DNA of 64,000 nt from Caldimonas brevitalea (GCF_001017435.1 NZ_CP011371.1:6262001-6326000), one strand, 5' to 3'. Positions 28,501-36,122 are shown, numbered from the stretch's first letter. The notes: generated from the letters alone by a model not told the origin. Numbers and translations are program-made.

Positions 28501-29325
28501 CGCGTTCGCGTACTGCTCCAGCAGGCTGGCCATCGTGGCCTCGTGCAGCGTCTTGCCGTCGACCTTGTTGTGGTTGACGTCGAAGGCCGTCGGCAGGTCG
28601 GGTGCGCGCGGGCGCGCCACGGCCGGTGCTTCCAGTGCGTCGGGCTGCACGCGCAGCCACTCGTTCACTTCCAGCCCGTCGGCGTCGCGCTTGTGCGCCA
28701 CGGGCGCCGGGCTGCCCGGCAGGCCGTTGGCGGTGGCCGGGTCGAACTGCGGGTTCAGGGCCAGCACCTGGTCACGCGTCAGGTGGTGGCGCCGGGCGAA
28801 GTCCTCGAGGCCTTCACCCCCGCGCACCTGGCCGAACTCGCGGTGGTCGATCGGCTGGGTCAGGACCGGCTGTTCCGGGTTTTCGTAGAAGGCCACCGAC
28901 GCCCTCGCCTGCTCGACCTCGGTCTGCGCGGTGCGGGTGGCTTGCGACGGCACCGTCGGGCCGCGTCGCGTCAGGTCGTCGAGCTTGCTCTGCGCGAGCT
29001 TCTGCTCTTTCTCCTTCAGCACGGCCTGGGCCTGCAGCTTGGCGGCGGCCAGCTCCTTGTCGCGCGCCACGCCCTCGAGCCGTGTCGCCTCGGTCTGGTC
29101 TTCGGGCTTGCCGGTGTCGCGCGCCTTGTCGGCGGCCGCCTTGGCGTTCTTGCGTGCCAGCTCGGCCTGTTCGCGCGCCTGTTCGGCCTTGCGGCGTGCT
29201 TCTTCGGCTTGCCGCCGCGCCTCGGCTGCCGCGGCACGTGCGGCTTCCAGCGCCGCATTCAACTTCGCTGCCGGATCGCTCGGGTTGTGCAAGGGGGAGC
29301 CGGGGCCTACGGTCGGTGCTGTCAT
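25513..29325 (-). CDS. large type III secretion-associated protein, candidate effector/translocator (HrpK-like?)
   Basis: This 1270-residue protein starts MTAPTVGPGS behind CAGGAG; an ORF start further upstream at 29514 lacks support. Residues ~1-145 are the same Ala/Glu/Arg coiled coil as in the 3188-residue protein, including a KLDD..RR..ATR..EV..AR..VA.YE stretch. A LysM-like module follows (~155-228: VRGGEGLEDFARRHHLTRDQVLALNPQ split by a short insert from LEVNEWLRV). Two copies of an ALxGVDLSD-x3-V-x2-AL repeat lie ~93 residues apart. Near the C-terminus, hydrophobic stretches (GAIALLDVAAGPLSGYFAYQ, SAEALGAVAFTAGGLAELGI, FIAGFVLTAAGLAIYEL) suggest membrane insertion, as in HrpK/translocator proteins. 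That family link is my inference. It is 64 bases upstream of the larger giant gene. Confidence 0.75.
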   Translation of the reverse strand: MTAPTVGPGSPLHNPSDPAAKLNAALEAARAAAAEARRQAEEARRKAEQAREQAELARKNAKAAADKARDTGKPEDQTEATRLEGVARDKELAAAKLQAQAVLKEKEQKLAQSKLDDLTRRGPTVPSQATRTAQTEVEQARASVAFYENPEQPVLTQPIDHREFGQVRGGEGLEDFARRHHLTRDQVLALNPQFDPATANGLPGSPAPVAHKRDADGLEVNEWLRVQPDALEAPAVARPRAPDLPTAFDVNHNKVDGKTLHEATMASLLEQYANAPAGSDQRRFAMLLRAQGATQNGVQLDDKNYREDMPVDVVTGGIIDKQKVASELQKLSGKPEFAQRLAADYQKELNAQFPKFFPNQGAGSDNRNVLWAGLTHGEGNAYPAYKQSDLGGTGPLWSGGLPVSQGGPSFTAGDISRGNSLIATVAVPGYAPPAGPTAGGYPLFGKPDGQWLQNVQKSVPGSAPVVDPITRDLSYQVLGDLKQRAGQSGGQNGFTAFPALQPDEVSLAKLDAKLAADHPELNEQQRADVIGQTYELLGISDRQAKQYAAAAAPYLEVRKVKLEGNDQYDPKYTQNPPQYVTLKKDAPQSAVDAWKALQNATAMRGSLDDVPGLTLDHKQPPPKANPALATLGSDDFTKAVNGSLDAKTSPQSIAQRYADYMTSPDYLKYLESLPSDQVNDQVHKDLLNIQAFDAGIATRTADQLGNRIFETTYADVRPSETDDDKGQAATYTAWNVLRWSIRTTGLLAGTDAENWKAAGDLFKLVKKVDAQGGNTGDLQQIEKEIQRQQSAGEITADEAKTTWTRVQNINKAGGWASFAGLINAGVANDKLDSAEFRQKLMQGDVDTWMVTLNHLDIGLSYGEHYLRVVARAQSKVPAESPLAKAIGLYKGDFADVISDVRESLRPTMGEMSDALKGVDLSDPAAVKKALNDNLNAKRTRFAGIVYDNDKLAQKISQAAGDLKLTPAEITSLKHSADARLGFLSMTTGELGTTPLGESIAKQSKALVGVDLSDAKAVQQALKTAGFGAQSAEFISERIANTHTSGNPVRGGDRFEVYGKLLNETYGQAPTGYSRGLSAASKVGDAAVLGTLSRPPGAAHTASDAGRGMRYVGVPLKGAIALLDVAAGPLSGYFAYQTIQQGIKTDNTGFIIAGSAEALGAVAFTAGGLAELGILAGGSAAAGPFFIAGFVLTAAGLAIYELSQPSALEQNTTSLQDYFRTFQDAGPGVLKDGWEGEVKDWSDTNQTRSPRIMAPGPLDGRPHEPASEGVA

Positions 29326-29413
29326 GGGTACTCCTGGTGGGCGGCGGCACAGCGAGATCGCCACGGCGCCGAAGTCGTGAAGGCTTTTATTGCAGCGGTG
29401 TGACGACCGCCGT

Positions 29414-29430
29414 GCAACCACGACTTCTCG
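29414..29430 (-). promoter_or_regulatory. shared 17-base box upstream of the giant-gene pair
   Basis: On the minus strand the sequence is CGAGAAGTCGTGGTTGC. The same word with one change (C for G at the seventh base) lies upstream of sctV at 41641-41657. Here it ends 89 bases before the giant-gene ATG. An AT-rich stretch (AATAAAAG on the minus strand) lies ~22 bases downstream of the box and could be the -10 region. A binding site for a type III regulator is inferred. Confidence 0.55.
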
Positions 29431-29467
29431 GAATACCCGCGCCCTGCCCCCCGGGCTGCGAAGGCCA

Positions 29468-30499
29468 CTAATCATGACCTTGTGCCCAGCGCAGCAGCTT
29501 GGCCACCGGCGCATACAAGGGTCTGGGAATGGCCTGGTCGACCGGCACCTCGTCGTGCAGGCGCTCGGCCAAGGCCGGCTCGAACTCCATCGGGATCAGC
29601 GCTTCGGCGGCGAGACGGCGGATCTGTGCCGCCACTTCCCCTTCGCCGCGCGCGATCACGCGCGGCAAATCGTGCTCGCCGAGGTATTGCAGCGCCACGG
29701 CGGCGCGTGCCGAGTGGATCACCGCGGACGCCATGCGCACGCGATCCGCCAGGCTGAAGTAAACCGCCTCGAAGTGGGCCGAGCGGCGGCGGCTGGCGTT
29801 GATCGGGTCGCCCTCGACTTCCTTGTGCTCCTGGCGCAGCTCTTCGATCGACATGCGCTGCTGCTTCATGAACTCGTAGTACTCGTGCGCGTAATCGACC
29901 ATCGCCATCACGGCGTAGATCACCGCGGCCCAGGCGAAGCTGATGCCGATCATCTGCGCGCCGGCCATCAGGATGACCGAAGGCCGCGCATAGCCGAGCT
30001 TGAGCGAGGAATCGACGAACAGACGCACCACCACGAACATCAAGACGGCCAGCAGTGTCGTCTTGAGCACCATCTTGAGCAGGTTGACCAAATTGCGCGT
30101 CGAGAAGATGCGCTTCAGGCCTTCGGCCGGGTTCAAGCGCTTGGCGTCGGGCTTCAGGCGCTCCCACGCCGCCACGCCGCCGACCTGGAACAGCGAGCCG
30201 AGGATGCCGGCGATGGCGGCCACCAGCGTGATCGGCGCGGCGCCCCACACCAGCGTCTCGCCGGTGTGCAGCAGCAGTTCAGCAAAACGTTCGTCGGGCC
30301 GGGTCAGCAGCTCGGTGCTGGTGGCGTGCAGCCACAGCTCGTGCAGCAAGCCGAAATAGAACGCGCCGCCCAGCCACACACACGCGAGCACCACGATGAA
30401 CACCACCGTCGACGCGACATCCGAGCTGAACACCACTTCGCCCCGCTTGCGCGCGTCGCGCAGGCGTTTGGGGCTGGGTTTCTGGTTCTTCTCGGACAT
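29468..30499 (-). CDS. sctU: type III secretion export apparatus switch protein SctU
   Basis: The 343-residue protein has the FlhB/YscU fold: N-terminus SEKNQKPSPKRLRDARKRGEV, four transmembrane segments, and a cytosolic domain after EGDP. In this family the cytosolic domain cleaves itself at Asn-Pro-Thr-His. Here the aligned place (VIHSARAAVALQY) reads His-Ser-Ala-Arg at residues 262-265, so the cleavage residues are missing although flanking strands are kept. It lies in the inner-membrane export gate and normally controls the substrate switch. The ATG at 30499 is 5 bases after the sctT stop. It is the last sct gene of the operon. Confidence 0.93.
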   Translation of the reverse strand: MSEKNQKPSPKRLRDARKRGEVVFSSDVASTVVFIVVLACVWLGGAFYFGLLHELWLHATSTELLTRPDERFAELLLHTGETLVWGAAPITLVAAIAGILGSLFQVGGVAAWERLKPDAKRLNPAEGLKRIFSTRNLVNLLKMVLKTTLLAVLMFVVVRLFVDSSLKLGYARPSVILMAGAQMIGISFAWAAVIYAVMAMVDYAHEYYEFMKQQRMSIEELRQEHKEVEGDPINASRRRSAHFEAVYFSLADRVRMASAVIHSARAAVALQYLGEHDLPRVIARGEGEVAAQIRRLAAEALIPMEFEPALAERLHDEVPVDQAIPRPLYAPVAKLLRWAQGHD

Positions 30500-30504
30500 C
30501 GCCG

Positions 30505-31287
30505 CTACAAGGCCGACCGCAAAAAGTCGAGCACGCCGTTCTCGGGCCGCAAAAAGCTTTGCAGCGACTCGTACACGAAGAACAGGAACAGCAGCATCAT
30601 CAAATGCGCCAGCAGGCTCTTCAGCGGCTGCGAGAACACGAACACGTTGAGCTGCGGCGCGACGCGGCTGATCAGGCCCATGCCCAGCTCGACCAGCATC
30701 AGCACGAACACCACCGGAGCCGCCAGCTTGACGATCCACAGGAACAGCGTGTCGCCCTGGCGGATCGCGAACTGCTCCAGCACGAAGCCGACGTCGGGGA
30801 AGAACGAGCCGACCGGCCACAGGCGGTAGGAGTCGACCACCACGCCGAGCATCGCGAGCAGCCCGCCCGCGGCCACGAACAGCGTGATCACCATCCACCC
30901 AAGGAACTCGCCGGTGGGGCCGTTCTCATGCCCGGCCACCGGGTCGAAGAACGAGGCGTTGCCCGAGCCGGTCTGGAAGTCGATCAAGTCGCCGACGCTC
31001 TGGATGGCCCAGATGAAGATGCCAAAGCTCAGGCCGAGCAGCAAACCGATCAGGGCCTCCTTGCCGGCGATCAGCACCCAGGTGCCGACCGAGACGCTGG
31101 GCATCTCGCCCGCGACCGGCGAGATGAAGATCGCCAGGATCAGCAGCAGCCCGTTGCGGACGATGCCGGTGATCATGCCGCCCGACAGAAACGGCACCAC
31201 CGCGAACACCGCGAACAAGCGCGGCATCGTCAACGCCACCGAGGCGAACAGGCGTTCGGCGGCGGCCAGCTCGAGACTGGATTCCAT
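30505..31287 (-). CDS. sctT: type III secretion export apparatus protein SctT
   Basis: The 260-residue polytopic protein matches FliR/YscT: MPRLFAVFAVVPFLSG, GKEALIGLLLGLSFGIFIWAIQSVGDLIDFQTG, the SFFDP motif and LVELGMGLISRVAPQLNVFVFSQPLKSL near the C-terminus. With SctR and SctS it forms the helical export gate at the inner membrane. The ATG at 31287 starts 11 bases after the sctO stop. Length equals the family norm (about 260). Confidence 0.94.
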   Translation of the reverse strand: MESSLELAAAERLFASVALTMPRLFAVFAVVPFLSGGMITGIVRNGLLLILAIFISPVAGEMPSVSVGTWVLIAGKEALIGLLLGLSFGIFIWAIQSVGDLIDFQTGSGNASFFDPVAGHENGPTGEFLGWMVITLFVAAGGLLAMLGVVVDSYRLWPVGSFFPDVGFVLEQFAIRQGDTLFLWIVKLAAPVVFVLMLVELGMGLISRVAPQLNVFVFSQPLKSLLAHLMMLLFLFFVYESLQSFLRPENGVLDFLRSAL

Positions 31288-31298
31288 GGCGCTGCCCG

Positions 31299-31784
31299 CT
31301 ACACCTTGCGCCGCGCGGCCCACGCCTGCGCCGCCACGTCTTCGGCCACGTCGTCCAGCCGGGCCTCCTGCAGCCGGCGCTGCTCGGACTGGCAGCGGCG
31401 GTGCATCTGCTGCGCCTTTTCGACATCGCCGCTTGCCGCCCGCAGCTGGCGCCGGCTGGCGTCGAGCACCTGCTGGCGCTGCAGGTGTGCGGCCTGTGCA
31501 CGCGCCGCGCCACGGCCGGCTTCGACGATGCGGGCATCGAGTGCGCCACTCCAGGCGCCCGCGTGGCGCAACTCGGCCACGCTGCAATGGCCGTCTTGCA
31601 AGGCCCCGGCGGTGGCCTGCCAGTGCTGCGCCTTGGCCGCCATCTCCTGTTGCAGCCGGGCTTGCGCCTGGCGTGCGTCGGCCAGGCTGCGCTCGGCGGC
31701 TTCACGGTCGCGTGCGACGGTCTCCATCGCGGTGCGCTTCTGGCGCTCACGCACGTCGATCAGGCGTTTCCAGTCGATGTCCAT
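31299..31784 (-). CDS. sctO: type III secretion stalk protein SctO (HrpB7/YscO-like)
   Basis: This 161-residue, Arg/Ala/Gln-rich, wholly helical coiled-coil protein lies between sctN and sctT, the normal place of the ATPase stalk (FliJ/YscO/HrpB7). Sequence identity is low in this family, so the call rests on position, size and coiled-coil composition (heptad-like stretches such as ERSLADARQAQARLQQEM). The predicted role is the central shaft linking the ATPase hexamer to SctV. The ATG at 31784 is 7 bases after the sctN stop. Confidence 0.75.
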   Translation of the reverse strand: MDIDWKRLIDVRERQKRTAMETVARDREAAERSLADARQAQARLQQEMAAKAQHWQATAGALQDGHCSVAELRHAGAWSGALDARIVEAGRGAARAQAAHLQRQQVLDASRRQLRAASGDVEKAQQMHRRCQSEQRRLQEARLDDVAEDVAAQAWAARRKV

Positions 31785-31791
31785 CGCGGCC

Positions 31792-33150
31792 TCAAGACTC
31801 GAAACGCGCGAGCCGCGCCAGCGTCTGCTCGAACGGCTCGCGCACGCCCGGCGGCTGCGACAGGAATTCGAGCATCGCCGGGCGCAAGGCGATGGCACGG
31901 TCGGCCAGCGCGTCGCTGCCGGCGCGGTATTCGCCGATCTGCACCAGCAGCTCCAGCTCCTGGTATTTGGCGAGCAGGCTGCGGAACCGGGCGGCCGCGC
32001 TGCGGTGGCGCTCGTCGGCCACCAACGGCATCACACGGCTGATGCTGGCCAGGATGTCGATCGCCGGGTACTGGTTGGCGGCGGCGATCTTGCGTGACAG
32101 CACCACGTGGCCATCGAGGATGGAGCGCACCTCCTCGGCAATCGGGTCGTTGTCTTCGTCACCCTCGGTCAGCACCGAATAGACGGCGGTGATCGAACCG
32201 GTCTTGCCCTGCCCCGCCCGTTCGAGCAGCTGCGGCAGCATCGAAAAGATCGACGGCGGGTAGCTGCGCCGCGTCGGCGGCTCGCCGCTGGCCAGGCCGA
32301 TCTCGCGCTGCGCACGGGCGAACCGTGTCAGCGAATCGACCAGCAGCAACACCTGCTTGCCCTGGTCGCGGAACTGCTCGGCGATGGTGGTCGCCACATA
32401 GGCCGACTTGATGCGCTCCATCGGCGGCCGGTCGGAGGTCGACACCACCATGACCGTCTTGGCCAGCCCTTCGGCGCCCAGGTTGTGCTCGATGAATTCC
32501 TTCACCTCGCGCCCGCGTTCGCCGATCAGCGCGATCACGTTGACGTCGGCGGTCGAGCCGCGCGCGAGCATGCCGAGCAAGGTGCTCTTGCCGATGCCCG
32601 GCGGCGAGAAGACGCCGAGACGCTGGCCTTCGCCCAGCGTCAGCAGGCCGTCGAGCGCGCGGATGCCGGTGACCAGCGGCCGCTCGATCATGCGGCGTGC
32701 CAACGGCGCCACCGGCTCGCGGTGCACCGGCAGCAGCGTGTGCGGCGGCAAGGGACCGCGCTCGTCGATGGGCCGGCCCATCGCGTCGAGCACACGGCCG
32801 AGCAGCTGCGCGCCGACCGGGCAAGTGTGGCCGCGGCCGGTGGGCAGCACCTCGGTGAGGGCCGAGATGCCGGTGGTGGGACCGAGTGGCGTGAGGATGG
32901 CGGTGTTGTGCTGGAAGCCGACCACCTCGGCCAGCAGCGGGGCTTCGCCGGGCGTGACCAGCTCGCACAGCTCGCCGACGTGGGCCTGGATGCCCGTTGC
33001 GTGGATCAGCAGCCCCACCGCCTGGCTGACCCGCCCGCGCATGCCCACCGGCGTGATGCGGCCGAACGCTTGCTCCAAGTCGGCGGCGATGCCCAGGGCG
33101 GCGTCGGACAGCCTGGCTTCGCTGGAGGTGGTCAGCGGCTCGAACTTCAT
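31792..33150 (-). CDS. sctN: type III secretion ATPase SctN
   Basis: The 452-residue ATPase is of F1-beta/FliI type. The P-loop region is [16 protein letters not shown], the catalytic acidic stretch [10 protein letters not shown], the Walker B-type strand [28 protein letters not shown] cut across several blocks, and [17 protein letters not shown] follows. It unfolds export substrates and strips chaperones at the base of the apparatus. The P-loop has SPPGIGKST where AGSGVGKST is usual. The ATG at 33150 overlaps the sctL stop by four bases (ATGA). An upstream ORF extension to 33321 is rejected because it only reads sctL in another frame. Confidence 0.95.
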   Translation of the reverse strand: MKFEPLTTSSEARLSDAALGIAADLEQAFGRITPVGMRGRVSQAVGLLIHATGIQAHVGELCELVTPGEAPLLAEVVGFQHNTAILTPLGPTTGISALTEVLPTGRGHTCPVGAQLLGRVLDAMGRPIDERGPLPPHTLLPVHREPVAPLARRMIERPLVTGIRALDGLLTLGEGQRLGVFSPPGIGKSTLLGMLARGSTADVNVIALIGERGREVKEFIEHNLGAEGLAKTVMVVSTSDRPPMERIKSAYVATTIAEQFRDQGKQVLLLVDSLTRFARAQREIGLASGEPPTRRSYPPSIFSMLPQLLERAGQGKTGSITAVYSVLTEGDEDNDPIAEEVRSILDGHVVLSRKIAAANQYPAIDILASISRVMPLVADERHRSAAARFRSLLAKYQELELLVQIGEYRAGSDALADRAIALRPAMLEFLSQPPGVREPFEQTLARLARFES

Positions 33151-33791
33151 TCGGCGGCTTTCGCGGGCGGTTGTTGCGCCATGCCGCTGCGCTCCACCGC
33201 GCGGCGGAAGGCTTCGAGCTGCGCCTCGACGCCGATCTCGAGCGTGCCCGACGCGGTCTGCACCACACAGGCGCCTTCCTGCAGCGACGGGTCGCTCGAC
33301 AGCGACAGATTCATGCCCCAATGGGCCTCCTCGCGCAGTGTGGTCAGCACTTGGCGCATCGCCGCTTCCTGTGCGGGCGCGACCCGCACCGTGATGAAGG
33401 GCTCGGTGCGCAGCAGCGATTCGACCCGCAGCAAGGCCGCCTCGAACAGCTGGCGCGGATCGGCATCCGCGATGAACTGGCTGACGGCCTTGACGACCAG
33501 GTGGGCCATCGTGGAGCGCAACGATTGCAGCTGCCGCTCGGCGGCGATGCTCTCGGACACCAGCTGCTCGGCGTATTCGGCCTTGGCGCGCCGCAGCCCT
33601 TCTTCATAACCGGCACGCTGTGCCTCCTCGGCCTGCGAGGTGGCCTGCTGCACGATACGGCGGGCCTCGTTGCGAGCGGCACCGACCACCGCGGACGCGT
33701 CGAGCAGCGCCGAGTACTCGGCCTCCTTGAGCACCTTACGTTCGCTCAACAGCTGCAGGTTCTCGGTGGTGATCAGAAAAGCCAGTCCCAT
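33147..33791 (-). CDS. sctL: type III secretion ATPase regulator SctL (HrpB5/YscL-like)
   Basis: The 214-residue protein has a helical, charged N-terminal half (coiled coil ~45-100) and a C-terminal FliH/V-ATPase E-like domain ([23 protein letters not shown] cut across blocks; [22 protein letters not shown]). The latter is the recognisable SctL tail ending in a G-D/E-I-like strand. It dimerises and links SctN to the sorting platform. It overlaps sctK by 19 bases at its start and sctN by four bases at its end, so production of the three is probably coupled. Confidence 0.88.
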   Translation of the reverse strand: MGLAFLITTENLQLLSERKVLKEAEYSALLDASAVVGAARNEARRIVQQATSQAEEAQRAGYEEGLRRAKAEYAEQLVSESIAAERQLQSLRSTMAHLVVKAVSQFIADADPRQLFEAALLRVESLLRTEPFITVRVAPAQEAAMRQVLTTLREEAHWGMNLSLSSDPSLQEGACVVQTASGTLEIGVEAQLEAFRRAVERSGMAQQPPAKAAE

Positions 33792-34465
33792 TGCGGCACC
33801 CTCTCAGGAACGATACAGAGCAGCAGCAGCTCGACGAGTTGTTGCTGCTGTTGGGCTTGCAACGCGGGCGCCGGCAGCAGCGAGACACGCCGGGGCAGCT
33901 TGTGCTGCAGACGCTGCAGCACCGCCTCGCCTTCCGACGCCACCAGGCTGCGCAACAGACGGTAGCCCCGGTTGACGATGACACGGCCGGCCGCGATCGG
34001 CCGCTCCTGCAGCGAGGTGCTGCTCATCTTGAGCGCGGTGAGCTGGGGCACCCGCTCGAGGACGAACTCGACCGCGTCGTCGTCGTAGCGGCGCGCCTGG
34101 CGCCGCAGCTGGTGGGCCAGGCCACCGCGCACCCGCAGCAGCGGCAGGTGGGCGCACAGGCCGCAATAGGCGGCCAGCCGGCGCAGCGACGCCGCGTCGA
34201 GCAGCACCAGCCGTTTCAGCCGCGAATCGAAGTTGTAGTCGACACCCTCGGGCTGGCGACGGCGCAGCAGTTCCGCCAGCACCGCCTGCCCGCCCGGGCC
34301 GTAGCGCTGCACCCGCCGGTGGCGCACCGGCCAGCTGGTGGGCAACCAGCTCGGATGCAGATCGAGTTCGGGGTGCAGGTTGAAACGCGTGACGAGGCGC
34401 ACCAGGTCCATCGGGCCCGGTGCTGCGGGGGCCACGGCAGAAAGGGCCGGTGTCGCGCTGACCAT
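33773..34465 (-). CDS. sctK: type III secretion sorting-platform protein SctK (HrpB4-like)
   Basis: The 230-residue protein contains a run of short hydrophobic/Arg helices (DAASLRRLAAYCGLCAHLPLL, LRRQARRYDDDAVEFVLERV) and a Gln-rich stretch near the end. SctK proteins diverge strongly. The assignment rests on the order sctI-J-K-L-N-O-T, the same as hrpB2-hrcJ-hrpB4-hrpB5-hrcN-hrpB7-hrcT of Hrp2 systems, and on size. It should link SctD to the SctQ pods in the cytosol. The stop lies inside sctL. Confidence 0.72.
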   Translation of the reverse strand: MVSATPALSAVAPAAPGPMDLVRLVTRFNLHPELDLHPSWLPTSWPVRHRRVQRYGPGGQAVLAELLRRRQPEGVDYNFDSRLKRLVLLDAASLRRLAAYCGLCAHLPLLRVRGGLAHQLRRQARRYDDDAVEFVLERVPQLTALKMSSTSLQERPIAAGRVIVNRGYRLLRSLVASEGEAVLQRLQHKLPRRVSLLPAPALQAQQQQQLVELLLLCIVPERVPQWDWLF

Positions 34466-34475
34466 GGGGCCCGCC

Positions 34476-35273
34476 TCAGCGGCGCATCACCTGCCGGCGC
34501 ATCCAGGTGCGCCAGTCGAGGCCTTGCCGGCGCAGCAGGCCGGGCAGCACGGCCAGTGCGGCGGCGCCCAGCAGCAGCACGACCAGCACGATCACGCCGG
34601 TCTGTGTGGGCAACCCACCGAACAGCTGCGGTGCGGCACCGGCCGCGGGAGTGTTGCCGTCGACGACGGGCTTGCGCGCCTCGAACAAGGACAGCGACAC
34701 CTGGTCATGCGTCAGGCCCTCGATGCTGTGGGCCACCATGTCCTTGACGGCCGGCGCCAGCAATCGCAGGTCGACGTCGGGACGGTGCTTGATGAAAACG
34801 GCGGCCGACGAGGGGCGGATCTTGTCGCTGAGCGGGTCGTTGGCGGGGATCACCACATGCACGCGGGCCGACACCACACCGTCGACGGTGCGCAGCGTCT
34901 GCGACAGTTCCTGCGACACCGCGTAGATGTAGCGCATGCGCTCTTCCGACGGCGTCGACACCAGGCCTTGCTTCTGGAACACGTCGCCCATGCTCACATA
35001 GCGGTCGTGCGGCAGGCCTTGGGCGCGCAGCACGTCGAGTGCGGTCGCCAATCGGCTCTCGTCGACCAGCACCTGCCAGCTGTTGCCTTCGACGCGCTCC
35101 TTGCTGGCGGCGATACCTTCGACCGACAACGCCGCGACGATCTCGTTGGCCTCTTGTTCGTTGAGGCTGGAATACAGGCCGACCTTGCAGCCGCTCAGCA
35201 ACAGCGCCAGCACCAGGGCCGGGCCGAAGCGCCGCCAGGACGCGAGACGAAAGGCAAACAGGGCGCGTGTCAC
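34476..35273 (-). CDS. sctJ: type III secretion inner-ring lipoprotein SctJ
   Basis: The 265-residue protein has a lipoprotein signal with lipobox LLSGC, then the YscJ/PrgK ring-building domains (LYSSLNEQEANEIVAAL, LPHDRYVSMGDVFQKQGLVSTPSEERMRY split across blocks, GVVSARVHVVIP) and a C-terminal membrane helix (VIVLVVLLLGAAALAVLPGLL). It forms the 24-fold inner-membrane ring with SctD. Spacing to sctI is 7 bases. Confidence 0.95.
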   Translation of the reverse strand: MTRALFAFRLASWRRFGPALVLALLLSGCKVGLYSSLNEQEANEIVAALSVEGIAASKERVEGNSWQVLVDESRLATALDVLRAQGLPHDRYVSMGDVFQKQGLVSTPSEERMRYIYAVSQELSQTLRTVDGVVSARVHVVIPANDPLSDKIRPSSAAVFIKHRPDVDLRLLAPAVKDMVAHSIEGLTHDQVSLSLFEARKPVVDGNTPAAGAAPQLFGGLPTQTGVIVLVVLLLGAAALAVLPGLLRRQGLDWRTWMRRQVMRR

Positions 35274-35280
35274 GGCAACC

Positions 35281-35685
35281 TCACTGCTGGTTCTTCAGCA
35301 AGGTGCCGAAGAGACTGGTGGCGGCACTGGCGAGGCCGGTGGAGATGTGCAGCTTGGCGAACATCGTGTGGGCCTGCATCGAATGGTCGGTCAGCACGAA
35401 CATGGTCTTGACCGGGTCGGACAGGTCGATCGACTCGAGCATGCTGCGCCGCATTTCTTCATAGGAGCGGACGTTGCCGCTGAACTGCGCGGCGACGGCC
35501 TTGGCGGCATCGCCCAGCGCACTCGGGCCGGTGTTCGCCGACACCGGTGTCGTCGGCACACCTTGCATCATGTTGGCGAACAACTGCGTTTCCGCCGGAT
35601 CGAAGCGCGTGGCCGGGGCCTGCGCGGCGCCATTCGTGGCGGCGATTTCAGCTGGCTTGGCGGCCAGCGAGGCGGCATCGGTCAT
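35281..35685 (-). CDS. sctI: type III secretion inner-rod protein SctI (HrpB2-like)
   Basis: The 134-residue protein has a low-complexity Ala/Pro N-terminal half and a conserved-looking C-terminus ending SAATSLFGTLLKNQQ, which resembles the TLLKNQ end of HrpB2/inner rod proteins. It should connect the export gate to the needle. It lies directly before sctJ, as in Hrp2 operons, and 119 bases after the sctF-like gene, with a predicted terminator hairpin between them. Confidence 0.82.
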   Translation of the reverse strand: MTDAASLAAKPAEIAATNGAAQAPATRFDPAETQLFANMMQGVPTTPVSANTGPSALGDAAKAVAAQFSGNVRSYEEMRRSMLESIDLSDPVKTMFVLTDHSMQAHTMFAKLHISTGLASAATSLFGTLLKNQQ

Positions 35686-35763
35686 GGTTCACCTCCACTT
35701 TGCGGTACAGGCCCGCGAGCGCGCGCCCGGTGCCTGAAAAAACGGGACATACATCATCAAAGG

Positions 35764-35798
35764 AAAAAAGCCGCGCGGCGCGGCCGCACCGCGCGGGC
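35764..35798 (-). terminator. intrinsic terminator between sctF-like and sctI genes
   Basis: Read on the minus strand, two CCGCGCGG blocks (35791-35798 and 35771-35778) flank a GC-rich palindromic core and are followed by T6 (35769 down to 35764). The form is that of a strong rho-independent terminator inside the operon. It would lower expression of sctI-U relative to the small sctF-like gene, with readthrough or another promoter feeding the rest. Confidence 0.7.
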
Positions 35799-35804
35799 CT
35801 TGGG

Positions 35805-36011
35805 TCACGACGACTTGGCCGCTTGACGGATGTCGTTGCCGGTGGACTTGGCCACCTCGCCGCCGGCGGCGTTGGCGCCGTTGACGGTGTGGGCCGTCGA
35901 GGCCACGCCCTGGATGCTGGTGGACGCGGCCATGCTGGCTGCCATCAGACGGGCGTTGTCCGCCGCGGCTTGGTTCATCTTGTCGATCGAGCCATCAACT
36001 GAGCCTGCCAT
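35805..36011 (-). CDS. small Ala/Ser-rich protein, candidate needle/pilus subunit (SctF-like)
   Basis: This 68-residue protein has a strong ribosome site (CAGGAGAG, 5-6 bases before the ATG at 36011). It is all small and polar residues with likely two helices (SIDKMNQAAADNARLMAASM and a C-terminal VAKSTGNDIRQAAKSS). It has no Cys, Trp or Tyr, as expected of needle or Hrp-pilus subunits. It sits between sctD and sctI, where the needle gene is often found, with flanking hairpins that suggest separate dosing. The assignment is by position, size and composition; I do not see a PxxP motif. No better needle candidate exists in the window. Confidence 0.55.
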   Translation of the reverse strand: MAGSVDGSIDKMNQAAADNARLMAASMAASTSIQGVASTAHTVNGANAAGGEVAKSTGNDIRQAAKSS

Positions 36012-36073
36012 GTTTCTCTCCTGGTAGATATCAAGTGAATCTTGTGCCGCAGCGTGCGGCACACCGGGTCCCC

Positions 36074-36122
36074 GGCGCCGAAGGCGCCAAGGGGTTCCAC
36101 GTACGGGCTTCGCCCGTACGTG
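36074..36122 (-). promoter_or_regulatory. two tandem hairpins between sctD and the sctF-like gene
   Basis: Hairpin 1 (36098-36122) is a perfect 11-bp stem, CACGTACGGGC / GCCCGTACGTG, with loop TTC. Hairpin 2 (36074-36088) is GGCGCC / GGCGCC with loop GAA, extended by CCCC/GGGG with a bulge. They lie in the 176-base gap upstream of the sctF-like gene. Neither has a T-run, so they look like processing or stabilising structures for the 5' end of the sctF-like message rather than terminators. Confidence 0.5.

Noticed and set aside
24523..29403. A 1626-codon plus-strand open frame opposite both giant genes
   Set aside because: Same reason; it spans the gap between two minus-strand genes and has a biased, low-information composition.
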